Shown piece after piece: positions 1-7,295 of a stretch of 64,000 bases of DNA (the stretch's first letter is position 1; each line of letters opens with the position of its first letter). The position numbers and the translations under genes were made by a program. Origin of the DNA: Nitrospirota bacterium (lineage in GTDB: Bacteria > Nitrospirota > Thermodesulfovibrionia > Thermodesulfovibrionales > UBA1546); the NCBI GenBank assembly GCA_016195565.1, contig JACPZK010000005.1:1-64000 (forward strand). Direction: 5' to 3'. The notes under the pieces were generated by a model, which worked only from the letters and a program-made list of their open reading frames with translations, was not told the DNA's origin and searched no databases.

Positions 1-1
1 C

Positions 2-169
2 AGACACAGCTTCGCCACGCATCTGCTTCAGAGCGGCGTCAACATCAGGGAGGTGCAGAGCCTTCTCGGACACAAGAATGTCGAGACGACTATGATTTAC
101 ACTCATGTCTTGCGCGACATGTCTAATGCGCCACAAAGCCCGCTTGATGCCCTTTACGGAAATAAATAA
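2..169 (+). CDS. Tyrosine recombinase, C-terminal fragment (integron-integrase-like)
   Basis: The reading frame is open from the window edge to TAA at 167-169 (55 residues). It begins with the R-H-S-F-A-T-H-L-L segment of tyrosine recombinases, so its first codon is the conserved Arg of the HxxR motif. It continues with LLGHKN (catalytic His) and TTMIYTHV (the nucleophilic Tyr). The [19 protein letters not shown] and QSPLDAL stretches resemble IntI-type integron integrases more than XerC/XerD. The stop overlaps the prmC start by one base (TAATG). The rest of the gene lies outside the window, so family assignment within the tyrosine recombinases is tentative. Confidence 0.75.
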   Translation, partial: RHSFATHLLQSGVNIREVQSLLGHKNVETTMIYTHVLRDMSNAPQSPLDALYGNK

Positions 170-1119
170 TGACTGCCATTGACAAAATAAAAGAGATTTC
201 GGCTTTTCTTAAATCTCAAGGCATTGATGATGCGCATAAGGAATCGGAAATCATCGTCACTCATTGTCTTGGCATAGATAAGGCATTGCTCTACAGAGAC
301 AATCCTGTGCTTTCCGAAAAAAATGTAAAGGAGATTAATGCTGTTCTTCAGAAGCGCGCTAAGAGAGAGCCGCTGCAATATATCCTCGGCTATGTAGAGT
401 TCTATGGATTAAAGATAAAAGTCGGGAAAGGAGTTCTTATTCCAAGGCCTGAGACAGAATTGCTGGCAGAAGAGGTTATCAAAGCAGTTGAGAGTTATAA
501 GTTAAAAGTTAAAAGTGAAAAAGAAATACTCAACTCCAAACTCCAAACTCCATACTCTAAACTGCGAGTTCTCGACTTGTGCACAGGAAGCGGATGCCTT
601 GCGCTTGCGCTTGCAAAGCGCTTTCCTGATGCCGAGGTGTACGGGACTGACATATCAAAAGATGCAATAAGGTACGCAAATGAGAATGCAAGGCTTAACG
701 ATATAATGAATGTAACATTTCTTAACGGCTCACTATTCGAGCCGTTAAGTCAACTTTTAACTCATAACTCTTCACTTTTAACTTTTGATGTGATTGTATC
801 AAACCCCCCGTATATCAGAAGCGGTGACATAGCGAATCTTCAGCCTGAGATAAAGAAGTGGGAGCCGAGGAGTGCGCTTGACGGCGGCGAGGACGGGCTT
901 GACTATTACAGAGCGATACTTTCAGAGGCGCCGAAATACTTAACCCCTCCTTGCCCCTCCTTGCCAAGGGGGGGATGGGGGGGTGGAGTTATCTTCCTTG
1001 AAATAGGAGAAGGGCAGTCAGAGGAAGTGTCAGTGATTGCCATGCAGAACGGCTTCTGTAATATCTCTGTGATTAAAGACTATGCAGGCATAGAGAGAAT
1101 CATAGTGTGCTGTCCCTAA
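169..1119 (+). CDS. prmC: Peptide chain release factor N5-glutamine methyltransferase PrmC (HemK)
   Basis: Methylates the Gln of the GGQ motif of release factors RF1/RF2 with S-adenosylmethionine, in the cytoplasm. An N-terminal helical domain (about 1-85) precedes LIPRPETE (about 90-97), the SAM-binding VLDLCTGSGCLALALA (from about residue 134) and the diagnostic NPPY motif at about 215-218. At 316 residues it is longer than the usual 280 or so. The extra residues are low-complexity stretches at about 109-134, 192-206 and 258-274, each encoded by a short repeat of kinds found elsewhere in this window between genes. The last four codons (V-C-C-P) are supplied by the terminal repeat of another element. 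The core motifs are intact, so the enzyme is probably functional. Confidence 0.93.
   Translation: MTAIDKIKEISAFLKSQGIDDAHKESEIIVTHCLGIDKALLYRDNPVLSEKNVKEINAVLQKRAKREPLQYILGYVEFYGLKIKVGKGVLIPRPETELLAEEVIKAVESYKLKVKSEKEILNSKLQTPYSKLRVLDLCTGSGCLALALAKRFPDAEVYGTDISKDAIRYANENARLNDIMNVTFLNGSLFEPLSQLLTHNSSLLTFDVIVSNPPYIRSGDIANLQPEIKKWEPRSALDGGEDGLDYYRAILSEAPKYLTPPCPSLPRGGWGGGVIFLEIGEGQSEEVSVIAMQNGFCNISVIKDYAGIERIIVCCP
491..571 (+). repeat. Short AT-rich repeat inserted in frame in prmC
   Basis: Tandem GTTAAAAGTT-like units followed by repeated AACTCCAAACTCC units. The same word family occurs between genes at 11855-11937, 15545-15612, 16846-17015 and 59682-59720. Here it encodes the extra residues between the PrmC substrate motif and SAM motif I. 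A second copy of related TTTTAACT words lies at 743-787, just before NPPY. Confidence 0.7.
943..988 (+). repeat. CCCCTCCTTGCC-type GC-rich repeat inserted in prmC
   Basis: An imperfect palindrome (CCCCTCCTTGCC followed by AAGGGGGGGATGGGGG) that encodes a Pro/Gly-rich insert before the conserved FLEIG strand of PrmC. A related palindrome lies after rdgB at 7034-7083. Confidence 0.65.
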
Positions 1120-1231
1120 CAATTCTGTACACTGTCATTGCGAGGGACAGAGTCCTGAAGCAATCTCAAAACGAGATTCTTCGCTTTGCTCTGAATGACA
1201 AGTAGAGCAAAGTTATTTATGGGACAGCACA
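1106..1231. repeat. MITE-like element with 11-bp terminal inverted repeats, ending prmC
   Basis: TGTGCTGTCCC at 1106-1116 is the exact reverse complement of GGGACAGCACA at 1221-1231. Inside is a CATTGCGAGGG...AAGCAATCTC unit (about 1134-1201) of a kind seen again at 19207-19352 and 34415-34463. The left terminus supplies the last codons and the stop of prmC. No ORF is present inside, and mobility is inferred only from the structure. Confidence 0.55.
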
Positions 1232-1292
1232 ATAGCTGCAAGCGCATTATAGATCCATAAATTTTTTATATAACCTATAGCTTGCTAAATCC

Positions 1293-1322
1293 TTGACTTT
1301 GAATCGGAATTTTAATTAAGAT
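1293..1322 (+). promoter_or_regulatory. Candidate sigma-70 promoter for atpBE
   Basis: TTGACT at 1293-1298 and TAAGAT at 1317-1322, spaced by 18 bases, 45 bases before the atpB start. This is a consensus match by eye only. Confidence 0.45.
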
Positions 1323-1367
1323 AGCAACGATTTTCCCTGTAGCCTATGACTTGTAGAGGAGGCTTTT

Positions 1368-2063
1368 ATGGCAGCTGGCATGCACGAAGTGCTTTTAATG
1401 GATGTGATTGTTGATCCCAACAAGATTTCCCATAATGTTACTTACGCAGTCCTGGCGTCTGTCATTCTTATAACATCTGCGCTTGTCATCAGGCGTTCTC
1501 TCAGAATGGTGCCGACAGGCTTTCAAAATTTTATTGAGGTAGTTGTTGAGACATTCCTTAAACTCTCAGAAGAAAACATAGGGCATCACTGGGGCAGGAC
1601 CCTTTTCCCTTTGATTGGCACATTGTTTATGTTTATACTCATTTGCAATTTTATGGGTCTTATCCCCGGATTTGCTTCTCCTACAAGCAACATAAATACA
1701 AATGCAGCGATGGCTATCCCTGTGTTTCTGGCAACGCATTATTACGGGATTAAGGTTCACGGAATAAAATACCTAAATCATTTCCTTGGTCCAATTCGTT
1801 CTATTTTTGCGCTGCCCTTAATGCTACTTATGTTCATAATCGAATTTATCGGCCATCTTGTAAGGCCCATTACCCTCTCGGTAAGGCTTTTCGGAAACAT
1901 GGTGGCAAAACATATACTCTTAGGTGTGCTTGCTGTATTGGCTCCGTGGATAATTCCAACGCTCATACTCGCATTGGGCACACTCGTAAGTCTTATACAG
2001 GCATTTGTCTTTGCCCTTCTAACCACTTTATATCTTGCCGGAGCTGTTGAAGAAGGGCATTAA
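1368..2063 (+). CDS. atpB: F0F1 ATP synthase subunit a
   Basis: Membrane subunit a, which forms the two ion half-channels of F0 against the c-ring. At 231 residues it has the usual length. The conserved helix with SVRLFGNMVAKH (about residues 172-183) contains the essential Arg, and the following helices contain the LIQAFVFALLTTLYL motif. GAGGAGG at 1356-1362 precedes the ATG. It is followed by atpE after about 30 bases. The remaining F0 and F1 genes are not in the window, so the operon is split, as known in several anaerobes. Confidence 0.95.
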   Translation: MAAGMHEVLLMDVIVDPNKISHNVTYAVLASVILITSALVIRRSLRMVPTGFQNFIEVVVETFLKLSEENIGHHWGRTLFPLIGTLFMFILICNFMGLIPGFASPTSNINTNAAMAIPVFLATHYYGIKVHGIKYLNHFLGPIRSIFALPLMLLMFIIEFIGHLVRPITLSVRLFGNMVAKHILLGVLAVLAPWIIPTLILALGTLVSLIQAFVFALLTTLYLAGAVEEGH

Positions 2064-2095
2064 ATACGAGTTTTAGAAGAAAGGAGGAATAAGTG

Positions 2096-2440
2096 ATGAG
2101 AAAAATAATCTCTGTAATTTTAATGGCGCTAACCTTTGTCTGTCTGTTTGCTCCGTTTGTTTTTGCAGAAGAGGCAAAGGTTGCAGCATCTGGAGATTCT
2201 TCTGTTAAGGCAATGGCTGCATTGGCAGCAGGACTTGCAATAGGTATTGCAGCATTGGGCACAGGTATTGGCCAGGGCATCGGTCTGAGCAAGGCATGTG
2301 AAGGCGCAGCAAGGAACCCCGGCGCAGCCGGAAAGATTCAGCTCCTTCTTATCATCGGTCTTGCGATGATAGAGTCTCTGGCAATCTATGCGCTGCTCGT
2401 GGCATTGGGTATTCTGATCAACCAGAAGCTCTTCTTCTAA
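2096..2440 (+). CDS. atpE: F0F1 ATP synthase subunit c
   Basis: Two-helix c-ring proteolipid with an N-terminal signal-like helix (about 1-25, ending FVFAEEA). The ion-binding carboxylate is the Glu of [14 protein letters not shown] in helix 2; a Gln sits in GTGIGQGIG of helix 1. The set Gln, Glu-Ser and Tyr resembles the ligands of Na+-binding c-rings, although the Thr that follows Ser in classical Na+ enzymes is Leu here, so ion choice is open. AAGGAGG at 2081-2087 best fits the ATG at 2096, three bases after an in-frame GTG. A terminator follows. Confidence 0.93.
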   Translation: MRKIISVILMALTFVCLFAPFVFAEEAKVAASGDSSVKAMAALAAGLAIGIAALGTGIGQGIGLSKACEGAARNPGAAGKIQLLLIIGLAMIESLAIYALLVALGILINQKLFF

Positions 2441-2460
2441 AAAAGAAAACTGATTAGTTT

Positions 2461-2505
2461 AAAAGGGCTCGCCCCCCGATAATATCGGGACGAGCCCTTT
2501 TTTAT
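2461..2505. terminator. Bidirectional intrinsic terminator after atpE
   Basis: AAAGGGCTCG (2462-2471) pairs with CGAGCCCTTT (2491-2500), with an inner CCGAT/ATCGG helix and a T-run after it. A-runs on the other side let it also serve the convergent gene ending at 2502. Confidence 0.85.
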
Positions 2506-2909
2506 TTTGTCTTTGCCCTGTAATATGACGACTTGTATTTATCGGGCTTGAATGGCTTAAGGCGGACTATTTTGCACTCGGGAAGTCTCTCTTTAATCTT
2601 TTCCTCTGAAACCCTCTGGTCGTAGCCAAGGGCGATGATATCCGGTTTTAAATTCTCCAATATTTTAAAAATATCTTTATCCGTATATCCGAGTATGGCC
2701 TTATCCGGAATGCCTGTTTTTTCGACGCTCTCCCTGCGCTCATTTTCATTATGCTCCGGAAGTATGTTCTTTATGTGCCTGACATTCTCATCACGGGCAA
2801 CAATAACAACGAGTTCATCTCCAAGAACCTTTGCCTGTTTCAAGAAGTTGGCATGCCCCAGATGGAGATGGTCGAACGTCCCGGCGCATACAACGAGTTT
2901 TTTTTTCAA
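2502..2909 (-). CDS. Cytidylyltransferase-fold adenylyltransferase (RibL-like FAD synthase)
   Basis: Nucleotidyltransferase with the HxGH signature in GTFDHLHLGH near the N-terminus, and GYD and a KSSYYR-like C-terminal motif. Length (135 residues) and layout resemble archaeal-type FAD synthase (RibL) and glycerol-3-phosphate cytidylyltransferases; the substrate cannot be fixed from sequence. I chose a TTG start at 2909 because AGGGAGGA lies a few bases upstream and translation from it begins directly with the first beta strand (KKKLVVCAGTF). Longer versions would overlap the preceding GDPD gene. It is downstream of dusB and GDPD, probably in one operon. Confidence 0.8.
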   Translation of the reverse strand: MKKKLVVCAGTFDHLHLGHANFLKQAKVLGDELVVIVARDENVRHIKNILPEHNENERRESVEKTGIPDKAILGYTDKDIFKILENLKPDIIALGYDQRVSEEKIKERLPECKIVRLKPFKPDKYKSSYYRAKTK

Positions 2910-2928
2910 AGATTCCTCCCTAACCCTT

Positions 2929-3585
2929 TTACAAAACATCCGGTTTGTCGCTTGCAATTCCGTCAACGCCTTTGGCGCGGTATTCTTTTGCCTCTTCTTT
3001 TGTATTAATCGTCCAGACAATTACCTTGAGGTTTTTCTTATGCGCGTCTTCAATGTTTTTAGTATGAGTAAACCTATAAAGGGCAACGAGGTACTGAGTC
3101 TTTAATTTTAAGGCTGAAGCAATGGGGTTCTTGTGCCTTGCATAGATGAGTCCAGTCTCAATCTTGCTGTCCAGTCTTCTGATTTCAGAGAGCGCCTCTT
3201 CATGGAACGAGACAATGATTGCGCGGTCCAGGAGTTTTTCTTTCTTTATAACCGCAAGGACTTTCTTTTCATAACCTGTTTCTTTTAGCTCAATGAGAAT
3301 CCTCTCTACCTTTTCCCCGATGAATTGCAACGCCTCTTCAAGGGTCGGGATTCTGTTTTCCGTGAGATGCTTTAGTTCTTTTAATGGCGAAGCATTTAAC
3401 TCAATGTCCTTTCCAAACACTCTTTTCAGATTGTCGTCGTGAAAGACAATGAGCTTTCCGTCCTTTGTTGCCCTCACGTCAAATTCAATGGCATTTACGC
3501 CAAGCTCAATAGCCCTTTTAAAACTATCAAGGGTGTTCTCAATCTCGTAGGCCCTTGCTCCCCTATGCCCGACTTTTAGAAACAT
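2929..3585 (-). CDS. Glycerophosphodiester phosphodiesterase
   Basis: GDPD-family TIM-barrel enzyme that hydrolyses glycerophosphodiesters to glycerol-3-phosphate and an alcohol. The start GHRGARAYEIENT carries the catalytic His-Arg and Glu, followed by AIEFDVRATKDG (metal ligands) and VFHDDNLKR (second catalytic His). The C-terminal NTKEEAKEYRAKGVDGIASD is typical. At 218 residues with no signal peptide it is a short cytoplasmic form. Its first 23 bases overlap the end of dusB, suggesting coupled translation. Confidence 0.92.
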   Translation of the reverse strand: MFLKVGHRGARAYEIENTLDSFKRAIELGVNAIEFDVRATKDGKLIVFHDDNLKRVFGKDIELNASPLKELKHLTENRIPTLEEALQFIGEKVERILIELKETGYEKKVLAVIKKEKLLDRAIIVSFHEEALSEIRRLDSKIETGLIYARHKNPIASALKLKTQYLVALYRFTHTKNIEDAHKKNLKVIVWTINTKEEAKEYRAKGVDGIASDKPDVL

Positions 3586-4549
3586 AATCCTCCTCCACTT
3601 CTTCTATCAACTCTTGCATATCTTCTTTGGTTGCCGCATTAAATGCTTTCATTTTCAGCATTTTTACCGGCATCCCCTTTGTATACCATCCAAAGAATTT
3701 CCTAAAACGCAGGACTCCTCTTTCCTCGCCGTGGAATGAGATAGTTAGAGCAAGATGTTTTTGCATTGTTTGAGTAATCTCCTGAGCAGAAGGACTTAAA
3801 GGCGCCGAACCTTTTTTCAGAAACTCTTCTGTTTCCCTGAATATCCATGGATTGCCGAGAGCGCCTCGCGCCACTGCCACGCCGTCACAGCCGGTCTCAT
3901 CAAAAAGTTTTCTGATTAGTTCCGGTGAGAGCGCATCACCGCTGGCTATTACAGGTATTTGAACGGACTCTTTTACCTCTCTTATTATGTCGTAATCTAC
4001 TTTTCCCCTGTATGCCTGCTGCCTGGTTCTGCCGTGTATAATGAGGGCTTTAACGCCGGCATCCTGTGCGCGGAGCGCAGTCTCGGATGCATTGACAGAT
4101 GATCCATCCCAGCCGGAGCGTATCTTTACGGTGACGGGCCTGTCTGTATTTTCTACGATTATCTTCAGGATTTTCTGCAGCCTCAGAGGTTCCATGAGAA
4201 GCCCTGCGCCTTCGCCTCTTGATACAACCTTGCTTACGGGGCATGCCGCATTGAAATCTATTATATCGAACGCATATCCGGATACAATATCAACAGCCCT
4301 TCTGATAACATCCGGATTGGCTCCGAGAAGCTGGACCCCCAATGGCCTGTCATCAACTGTCGTAGAAAGGTTTTTCAGCGTGGTTGCATTTTTTCTCACA
4401 AGCGAGCCGGCGCTTATCATCTCTGTGAATGCCAGTTCACACCCGAAAGACCTGTTAATCAGACGGAAAGGCAGGTCGCTTATCCCCGCCATGGGAGCAA
4501 GCGCCAATGGAGAACGGCTGTTTATTTTTATGTGTCCGATTGAAAGCAT
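3563..4549 (-). CDS. dusB: tRNA-dihydrouridine synthase (DusB type)
   Basis: FMN-dependent reduction of uridines in the tRNA D-loop. The N-terminus has LALAPMAGISDLPFR, then FTEMISAGSL, the catalytic cysteine in DFNAACPVSKVV (about residue 103), and barrel motifs VTVKIRSGWD, ALIIHGRTRQQ and VIASGDALSPE. GVAVARGALGNPWIF binds the FMN phosphate. The usual NxGCP signature is NAACP here, a mild departure that keeps the Cys. Length (328) is standard. It lies between a THUMP methyltransferase and a GDPD on the same strand. Confidence 0.93.
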   Translation of the reverse strand: MLSIGHIKINSRSPLALAPMAGISDLPFRLINRSFGCELAFTEMISAGSLVRKNATTLKNLSTTVDDRPLGVQLLGANPDVIRRAVDIVSGYAFDIIDFNAACPVSKVVSRGEGAGLLMEPLRLQKILKIIVENTDRPVTVKIRSGWDGSSVNASETALRAQDAGVKALIIHGRTRQQAYRGKVDYDIIREVKESVQIPVIASGDALSPELIRKLFDETGCDGVAVARGALGNPWIFRETEEFLKKGSAPLSPSAQEITQTMQKHLALTISFHGEERGVLRFRKFFGWYTKGMPVKMLKMKAFNAATKEDMQELIEEVEEDYVSKSRA

Positions 4550-4574
4550 GGCTGTTTATTATACATTAGACGGA

Positions 4575-5723
4575 TTATGGCTTCCTGCTTCCTTCATACA
4601 ACTCGTATTCCAGCAGCCTGCATTCAATACTGCCGTTAAAGAACTGTATGCGCCTCTTTGCCTTAAGTCCAACTTTTTTCGCGAGGTCAAGATTTCCCGT
4701 GAATATGCAGCCTGTATATCCCTTGCACCTCTGTTTGAAAAAATCGCCTATTCCCTCGTATGTATCCTTTAGAGCTTCTTCCTCTCCCATCCTCTCTCCA
4801 TATTCAGGATTCAGTATAACTACCCCTCCTCCTTCAGGAACCGGTGTTTCTCTGAAATCGCAGATATGAAACTCGATGAGGTGTGCAACGCCTGCTGTCT
4901 CTGCATTATTTTTTGCAGCATCTATAGCCTTACTGCTTACGTCAGATGCTATTATCCTGAAGTCAAGCCGCTTTTTTATTGAGGACTTTGCGTTTTCCCT
5001 TAAGCGTTCCCATGATTCCTCTTTAAATTCTTTTATATGCATAAAGCCGAAGTTGTCCCTGAGAAGGCCCGGCGGCCTGTTCAGAGCAATGAGGCTGGCC
5101 TCTATAGCGAGTGTTCCGCTTCCGCACATGGGGTTTATGAAATTCCCTTTCCCGCTCCATCCTGTTGCCATGATAACAGCGGCAGCGAGAGTCTCCTGCA
5201 TCGGCGCCCTAAATGGGATTTTCCTGTATCTCCTTTTGGACAGGGGCTCGCCGGAAGTATCTATATATATGCTGCAATCTTTATTTCCCCAGTAAAGGTG
5301 GATAACTGCACTGTCCCTCAGCGGGCCCGAGTCAGGCCTCCTTCCGAACTTCTCTGACATCCTGTCCACTATCGCATCTTTACACTTAAGGTTTGGATAT
5401 CTTGTATCGCTTATTGTTGAGTTTTTAACCGATGATGTTACGCATACATATCCATCCTCATGAAGATAATCCTCCCATGGTATTTTTTTGACCTCAGCGT
5501 AAAGTTCTTCGGGATCAGATGCATGAAAATCCCTGATGTGATAGAGGACCCTGTGGCCTGTTCTTAAAAAAAGGTTAAGCCTCATTGTATCTTCCATCAG
5601 ACCTTCAGTTTCAACCCATGAAACAGAATCGGATTTTACAGGGAATTCAAGTCTCAGGATTTCTTCCTTAAGGTATGGAGAAATTCCCTTGGGGCATGTT
5701 ATGAGAATCCTTGCCTTCTTCAT
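4575..5723 (-). CDS. THUMP-domain class I RNA methyltransferase (RlmL N-domain/YpsC family)
   Basis: RNA guanine-N2 methyltransferase-like protein: a ferredoxin-like/THUMP region (about 1-160) followed by a Rossmann methyltransferase with FINPMCGSGTLAIEA (SAM motif I) and IIASDVSSKAIDAAKNN. The catalytic motif reads NPEYGERMG instead of NPPYGER, a substitution at the second Pro. The 382-residue length equals the N-terminal half of E. coli RlmL and matches stand-alone YpsC-like proteins. The exact target base in rRNA is unknown. Its ATG overlaps the TGA of a 58-codon upstream frame by four bases. Confidence 0.85.
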   Translation of the reverse strand: MKKARILITCPKGISPYLKEEILRLEFPVKSDSVSWVETEGLMEDTMRLNLFLRTGHRVLYHIRDFHASDPEELYAEVKKIPWEDYLHEDGYVCVTSSVKNSTISDTRYPNLKCKDAIVDRMSEKFGRRPDSGPLRDSAVIHLYWGNKDCSIYIDTSGEPLSKRRYRKIPFRAPMQETLAAAVIMATGWSGKGNFINPMCGSGTLAIEASLIALNRPPGLLRDNFGFMHIKEFKEESWERLRENAKSSIKKRLDFRIIASDVSSKAIDAAKNNAETAGVAHLIEFHICDFRETPVPEGGGVVILNPEYGERMGEEEALKDTYEGIGDFFKQRCKGYTGCIFTGNLDLAKKVGLKAKRRIQFFNGSIECRLLEYELYEGSRKP

Positions 5724-5896
5724 CTTAAGTCACGAAGTTTTAAAAAAGAGATGGCGTTATGGTGTAAAAGTTCAAAGGGCAAGGCTTGCTTCTGAGTGTT
5801 GAGCCATGATGCCCCTGCGTTTGTTTCATGGATTTTTTTGGTTATAAATTTCTCTATTTTCATGACAGCCGCTGTAAGAGTATTTTGTAAAAACAT
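5720..5896 (-). CDS. Hypothetical small protein (58 aa), coupled to THUMP methyltransferase
   Basis: A 58-codon frame that ends in an ATGA overlap with the start of the downstream methyltransferase, the arrangement of translationally coupled genes. It has no visible ribosome binding site and no motif I recognise; the C-terminus is AISFLKLRDLR. It fills much of an otherwise empty 300-base gap. It may be real, or a chance frame. Confidence 0.3.
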   Translation of the reverse strand: MFLQNTLTAAVMKIEKFITKKIHETNAGASWLNTQKQALPFELLHHNAISFLKLRDLR

Positions 5897-6023
5897 TTAA
5901 AAAAATGCAATATAGCTTGAAGCCTGATGCGTTATCAATCTATAATATCACGCTGTCACATAAGAAAAACAAAAGTATCAAAGTGTCAGAGCGCAGAAGT
6001 TTAATAATGCCTTGGGGGAATCA

Positions 6024-6356
6024 ATGGAGATTAGTGTCAGCATCGGTGATGCTTCAATATCTATTGCCGTTGAAAATCCATTCCATATTGATCTGGATTT
6101 TGTTGCAGGACGGATAGAGTCCTTTTGTTCCTCAAAAGGAGCAACTCTTAACGGCATCAATGTAAGAGGGCTAATCCCGAGAATGATAAAGGGCGTTGCG
6201 GGGTGTGAGAGAGGATGTCCTGCTGATGCAAAGGAGTTTGTCCACAGAGGGCTTAAGGAGTTCAGCCTTGCCTATGTTGAAGGCGGCATTCTTACGGCAA
6301 AGGCAGTGATTGGCAATAATAAAGAGCTTTCAATCAAGATGTTTCCTGATTTTTAG
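6024..6356 (+). CDS. Conserved-looking hypothetical protein with GCERGCPADA motif
   Basis: A 110-residue soluble protein with no recognised domain. It begins with alternating hydrophobic residues (a beta-rich start) and has a central GCERGCPADAKEF motif with a CX3C cysteine pair, which could bind metal or form a disulfide. GGGGGA lies five bases before ATG 6024, so I prefer this start over an in-frame TTG at 6012. rdgB follows 45 bases later on the same strand, probably co-transcribed. Confidence 0.65.
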   Translation: MEISVSIGDASISIAVENPFHIDLDFVAGRIESFCSSKGATLNGINVRGLIPRMIKGVAGCERGCPADAKEFVHRGLKEFSLAYVEGGILTAKAVIGNNKELSIKMFPDF

Positions 6357-6401
6357 GGAAGCCCTGTTTTTTGGTTAAGTGGGCTGAGAATCTTTGAGGG
6401 G

Positions 6402-7028
6402 ATGGACATGGATATAGTCCTTGCAACAAGAAATAAGAAAAAGGTTGAAGAGATAAAGAGGATTGTCAGGGATATGCCTGTCACAATTTATACCCTTGAT
6501 GACTTTCCCGGATGCCCTGAAGTTGAGGAAGACGGAAAGACCTTTGAGGAAAATGCCGTGAAGAAGGCAAGGGCTGTTTCAAAATATACGAAGATGCCTG
6601 CCCTTGCCGATGATTCAGGGCTTGAGGTTTACGCCTTGGGCGGAGCGCCCGGAGTTTTCTCTGCAAGGTATGCGGGAGAAGGCGCAGACGACAGAAATAA
6701 TCTTGAAAAGCTCCTGAAGGAAATGAGTTCGCTGCCTGATGATAAAAGAGGTGCGCGCTTTGTATGCGTAATAGCTCTGGCATTTTCTGGCAGCAGGGTG
6801 GAGACATTTTCAGGATATGCTGAGGGGTTGATAGGGAAGGAGACAAAAGGGGCTAACGGGTTTGGATACGACCCTGTTTTTTATCCAAAAGGGCATGAAA
6901 TGACATTTGCCGAGATGTCTGATAAGGAAAAAGACCTTCTCAGCCACAGGGGCAAAGCCATTGGAAAACTTCAGGAATATCTTGCACACGGCAGACAATC
7001 ATACCACAAGCAGCACAGAGAACAATGA
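6402..7028 (+). CDS. rdgB: XTP/dITP diphosphatase (non-canonical purine NTP pyrophosphatase)
   Basis: Hydrolyses ITP, dITP and XTP to the monophosphates, keeping deaminated purines out of DNA and RNA. The HAM1 family signature is clear: IVLATRNKKKVEEI (phosphate binding), TFEENAVKKA, ALADDSGLEVYALGGAPGVFSARYAG and GANGFGYDPVF, ending LSHRGKAI. Length 208 is close to the usual 200. GAGGGG abuts the first ATG at 6402; the ATG at 6408 has better spacing, so the true start may be two codons later. Confidence 0.95.
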   Translation: MDMDIVLATRNKKKVEEIKRIVRDMPVTIYTLDDFPGCPEVEEDGKTFEENAVKKARAVSKYTKMPALADDSGLEVYALGGAPGVFSARYAGEGADDRNNLEKLLKEMSSLPDDKRGARFVCVIALAFSGSRVETFSGYAEGLIGKETKGANGFGYDPVFYPKGHEMTFAEMSDKEKDLLSHRGKAIGKLQEYLAHGRQSYHKQHREQ

Positions 7029-7033
7029 GAATT

Positions 7034-7083
7034 ACCCCGCCCCCATCCCCCTCCCTCAAGGGGAGCGGGTGAGGGGGATGGTG
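7034..7083. repeat. GC-rich imperfect palindrome after rdgB
   Basis: CCCGCCCCCATCCCCCTCCC followed by a partly complementary AAGGGGAGCGGGTGAGGGGG. It is related to the insert in prmC at 943-988. No T-run follows, so it is not a classical terminator. Confidence 0.55.
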
Positions 7084-7132
7084 AAACATTACAATTATAA
7101 GAAAAATTAATATAATAATTTTTATTTTTTTC

Positions 7133-7162
7133 TTGAAAAAACCCCGATATTTAGAATAGTAT
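7133..7162 (+). promoter_or_regulatory. Candidate promoter upstream of adk-sat
   Basis: TTGAAA (7133-7138) and TAGTAT (7157-7162) with an 18-base spacer, in an AT-rich stretch about 130 bases before adk. Confidence 0.35.
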
Positions 7163-7295
7163 GTAACGCTTACAAGGACTGCTTAAATTTTTTAGAAAGT
7201 CCTGCATTAGATACAGGCAGTTATTTTTGTTAGGTTTTTTATTTTATGTTGGGTTTAAGTTAGCTGACAGCAGAGGGAAATAAAGGGGGTAAGGT

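Noticed and set aside
1232-1367. Possible tRNA or riboswitch before atpB, and in other gaps
   Set aside because: No cloverleaf, T-loop sequence or riboswitch core was found in this or other gaps on reading both strands.
4041-4772. 243-codon plus-strand frame opposite dusB and the THUMP gene
   Set aside because: Both minus-strand genes have clear family motifs; the plus frame is their antisense shadow.
7034-7083. Terminator after rdgB
   Set aside because: The GC-rich palindrome is imperfect and lacks a T-run; it fits a dispersed repeat better.
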